The position numbers were made by a program, and so were the translations under genes. Of a DNA stretch of 64,000 nt, positions 61,889-64,000 are shown one piece after another. Below the pieces are notes generated by a model that was given only the letters and a program-made list of their open reading frames with translations, had not been told where the DNA came from and made no database searches. Within the stretch, counting starts at the first letter, position 1, and every line of letters starts with the position of its first letter. This DNA is from Sediminicola luteus. Its GTDB lineage: Bacteria; Bacteroidota; Bacteroidia; Flavobacteriales; Flavobacteriaceae. The DNA lies in assembly GCF_002514735.1 (NCBI RefSeq), contig NZ_NBWU01000001.1, positions 1-64,000 on the forward strand, read 5' to 3'.

Positions 61889-63370
61889 CTATTGGCCCCT
61901 ATGTTTCACAAACTCCATGGGCTTTGAATACGGAAATTTCACTATCAGGGTATCGATCGATTCGTTTTCCTCCTTTACTGCAAAATCTATTTCTTCCGGA
62001 CCAATATCAAAATTCAAAAATGCCGTGAATTCCATTTTTTCTTTATGACCGACCGTTCCTTCGAAATCATAATACTTAAAATCAAATTGATCTTCTTTCG
62101 GTCTGGAGATTTTAATTTCACCATAAGCCGGATGGGTGTACCGTCCTGCCAAATCGGTTAGTCTATCGAGCAGATCTTTATTCGAAATACTGCGAATTTG
62201 CTGTTTTAGGTTGCTAAACTGACCACCTTTTTCTACTATGACATCAATTTCTTCTAGAACTTCCAGTTTATTATTCAAGAATATTTCCGTAGCATAATAA
62301 TCTATGGCATTCGATATAACACTTTGTTGGTTGGCCAAGACCACGATGCCATACCCTTTTTCCAAATTGAAGGTGAGCCTCGATCTTTGCCCGGCCGTAC
62401 TACCATTATGAAAGATGTTTCCATTTTCCAAGGCCACATTCCAACCTATTCCATAGGCTTGTTTGTCTTCTGGGTATCTTATGGTCAAAGGACTGGTGAT
62501 ATAGTCGAATTGTTCCTTGGCTATAAAAGGTTTATGGTTATGATTACCGCCATTGGTAAAGACCAACAACCATTTGCCCATATCGTTGATACTTGAGGTT
62601 ATGCAACCCGCAGGGGCCACTGACTCTATATTGTAATGTTTTATGATTTGCCTTCCGTCGGCATTATAACTGATCGCCCGATTCCGGCTTTCCATAAAAT
62701 CGTTAAAGTCTGTTTTGGTATCTGTCATACCCAGCCTTTCAAAAATATAGGTTTTGATTAGTGACCCCCAGGCTTTTTGGGTCACCCTTTCCTGTAAAAT
62801 TCCGGCAACGGCATACATATAGTTACTGTAACTAAAATCTGCCCGAAAACTGCCCTTAAAACTCATATGTGGCAGTCGGCCCAAAAGTTCTTGCATGGGA
62901 AAAACCGGACCGTAGTTCATAAAATAGTGTTCATACAAATTTACCCTATGGGTCAACAGATCTTGAACCGTGGCATGCTCCGTGGCATAATCGTCGGCCA
63001 ATTTAAACTCGGGTATATGCCTTATTACCTTATCCTGCCAAGAAAGCTCTCCCGCTTCTACCAATTGTGCCATTAAAACACCGGTAAATGCTTTTCCCAA
63101 GGAACCTATTTCGAAGAGGGTGCTATCGGTTACCGGTAGCTTCCCAACCAGATTCCTATAACCCCAGGTCTTTTTCAAAATCAATCGATTGTCATAAACT
63201 ACGGCTAGGGCCAGCCCAGGTGTATTGGCTTTTTCCTTTAACCTTTCAACAACCTTAATGAAATAAGAGAGCTTATCTTGTACATCCGCCTCCGAGCGGA
63301 CCGAATCCGGTGTTTGGGAAAAAACAAGGGTATGTACACCTATTAAAATCGTTATAAGTTTCACTCGCAT
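61889..63370 (-). CDS. Serine hydrolase, class C beta-lactamase-like (penicillin-binding fold)
   Basis: The 493-residue exported product has a signal peptide (LITILIGVHTLVFSQ) and then the fold. The SxxK motif is EIGSLGKAFTG (Ser-Leu-Gly-Lys), the YxN motif is SYSNYMYAV and the third box is HNGSTAG. A C-terminal beta-rich extension (about 370-493) is of the DUF3471 kind. Class: beta-lactamase-like amidohydrolases of unknown substrate. The gene after it is an AraC regulator. Confidence 0.92.
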   Translation of the reverse strand: MRVKLITILIGVHTLVFSQTPDSVRSEADVQDKLSYFIKVVERLKEKANTPGLALAVVYDNRLILKKTWGYRNLVGKLPVTDSTLFEIGSLGKAFTGVLMAQLVEAGELSWQDKVIRHIPEFKLADDYATEHATVQDLLTHRVNLYEHYFMNYGPVFPMQELLGRLPHMSFKGSFRADFSYSNYMYAVAGILQERVTQKAWGSLIKTYIFERLGMTDTKTDFNDFMESRNRAISYNADGRQIIKHYNIESVAPAGCITSSINDMGKWLLVFTNGGNHNHKPFIAKEQFDYITSPLTIRYPEDKQAYGIGWNVALENGNIFHNGSTAGQRSRLTFNLEKGYGIVVLANQQSVISNAIDYYATEIFLNNKLEVLEEIDVIVEKGGQFSNLKQQIRSISNKDLLDRLTDLAGRYTHPAYGEIKISRPKEDQFDFKYYDFEGTVGHKEKMEFTAFLNFDIGPEEIDFAVKEENESIDTLIVKFPYSKPMEFVKHRGQ

Positions 63371-63476
63371 GGTGCATTCAAGATTTAAAGTTTAAACTTG
63401 AGTGCACAAAGGATGTGAATAATACATCCCGACAGGTATTCCTTTTTCAAAAAGAGGTGCTTCTTTTTACATCTCT

Positions 63477-64000
63477 TTAATTACCAGTGCTTTGCCTGTA
63501 TTCCGATGGCGTTTGTTCGGCATACTTTTTAAACGCCTTGTTAAAGGGGGATTTAGAGTTGAAACCCACATCGAACATAATTTCTTTGATACTCAGACTA
63601 CCTTGGGAATCATTTTTAAGGAGACGCATGGCTTTCCGTATTCGGAATTCATTGATAAAATCGAAAAAGTGTGTTTCCAAATCATTATTGATCAAGGTGG
63701 ATAAATCGCGGACCGGCATATTCAACTGATCAGCCAGACTTTTTATCGTTAGGGAAGCATCTAGATAAGGCTCTTCTTTTTCAATAAAGGCACGGATTCT
63801 TTCTATGGTGGCACTATCTTTAGGATTGGCATGGGTACTTATGCTAACGCTTTTGATATTGCTTTCTATGCCCGTAAACAGTCTGGGGGAGTACAAGGCC
63901 TTTAATACTACCCAAGAAATAAACAGAATACCCCCTCCGAGCATTACCAACCGGGCCAAATCGGCATCGTTCGCATCCGGGTTAAACCGTAATGCATCTT
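63477..64000 (-). CDS. AraC-type regulator with membrane N-terminus, partial at window edge
   Basis: The frame stays open to the right edge of the window (DALRFNPDANDAD precedes LARLVMLGG), so the gene is truncated by the window, not by a start codon here. Visible: one transmembrane helix (MLGGGILFISWVVLKALY), linker, and a complete AraC HTH pair: YLDASLTIKSLADQLNMPVR and LSIKEIMFDVGFNSKSPFNK, then EQTPSEYRQST. It probably controls the serine hydrolase downstream. Confidence 0.9.
   Translation of the reverse strand, partial: DALRFNPDANDADLARLVMLGGGILFISWVVLKALYSPRLFTGIESNIKSVSISTHANPKDSATIERIRAFIEKEEPYLDASLTIKSLADQLNMPVRDLSTLINNDLETHFFDFINEFRIRKAMRLLKNDSQGSLSIKEIMFDVGFNSKSPFNKAFKKYAEQTPSEYRQSTGN

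Overview
The window reads as chromosomal DNA of a marine-type flavobacterium (Bacteroidota, Flavobacteriia; a Zobellia/Maribacter-like member of Flavobacteriaceae is my best guess, not proven). The evidence is TAnnTTTG-type promoters, few Shine-Dalgarno sites, many lipoproteins and secreted beta-barrel proteins, a Porin_10-like protein, GSCFA and DUF4230 families, an S9 DPP-IV-type peptidase and a LytS-type kinase. The first 100 bases are the 5' end of a 16S rRNA gene on the minus strand, with a clear rRNA promoter behind it.

Layout. 0.7-6.3 kb: putative porin, divergent RNase HII, large lipoprotein. 6.5-14.1 kb: an extracytoplasmic-stress-like cluster made of a sigma factor and a TPR membrane protein (possible anti-sigma) converging on a TPR-CHAT caspase-like protein, flanked by secreted proteins, a lipoprotein and two tandem collagen-like lipoproteins. 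Two copies of one promoter-like motif sit in front of members of this cluster. 14.1-28.0 kb: lipB, yqaE (found by eye), lysS, subtilisin-like lipoprotein, DASS transporter, an acidic tandem-repeat protein, small envelope proteins, hemL with a wall hydrolase, a PLP enzyme and a miniature HExxH protein, and a 50-residue DUF5522 gene found by eye. 28.1-46.4 kb: aromatic amino acid hydroxylase, DinB, methyltransferase, GSCFA, M81, DPP-IV, alaS, M23, MerR, LemA-TPM-TPM, an octanucleotide tandem array and der. 46.5-52.8 kb: ThuA lipoprotein, sugar-type MFS permease, AraC regulator, era and an AGCS symporter.

52.97-61.86 kb is the accessory region. An initiator tRNA-fMet gene has been used as an integration site. 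Its 3' 45 bp are repeated exactly at 61430-61474, just beyond a tyrosine recombinase, which outlines an 8.39-kb element. The element carries a TPR histidine kinase, the wreck of its response regulator, three unrecognised small genes and 1.5 kb of decayed sequence. A 23-bp direct repeat containing two GGTACAACA units lies just inside both ends. Immediately outside it, a GIY-YIG endonuclease gene sits between 37-bp copies of the same tRNA 3' end, with its ATG touching the T-tract of a terminator. This looks like an older, separate tRNA-targeting mini-element nested in the same site and is the most interesting item in the window. The window ends with a serine hydrolase and the C-terminal part of a membrane-anchored AraC-type regulator that runs off the edge.

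All family names come from reading motifs by eye; no database search was run. Start codons were moved downstream of the longest frame where a signal peptide or family length argued for it.
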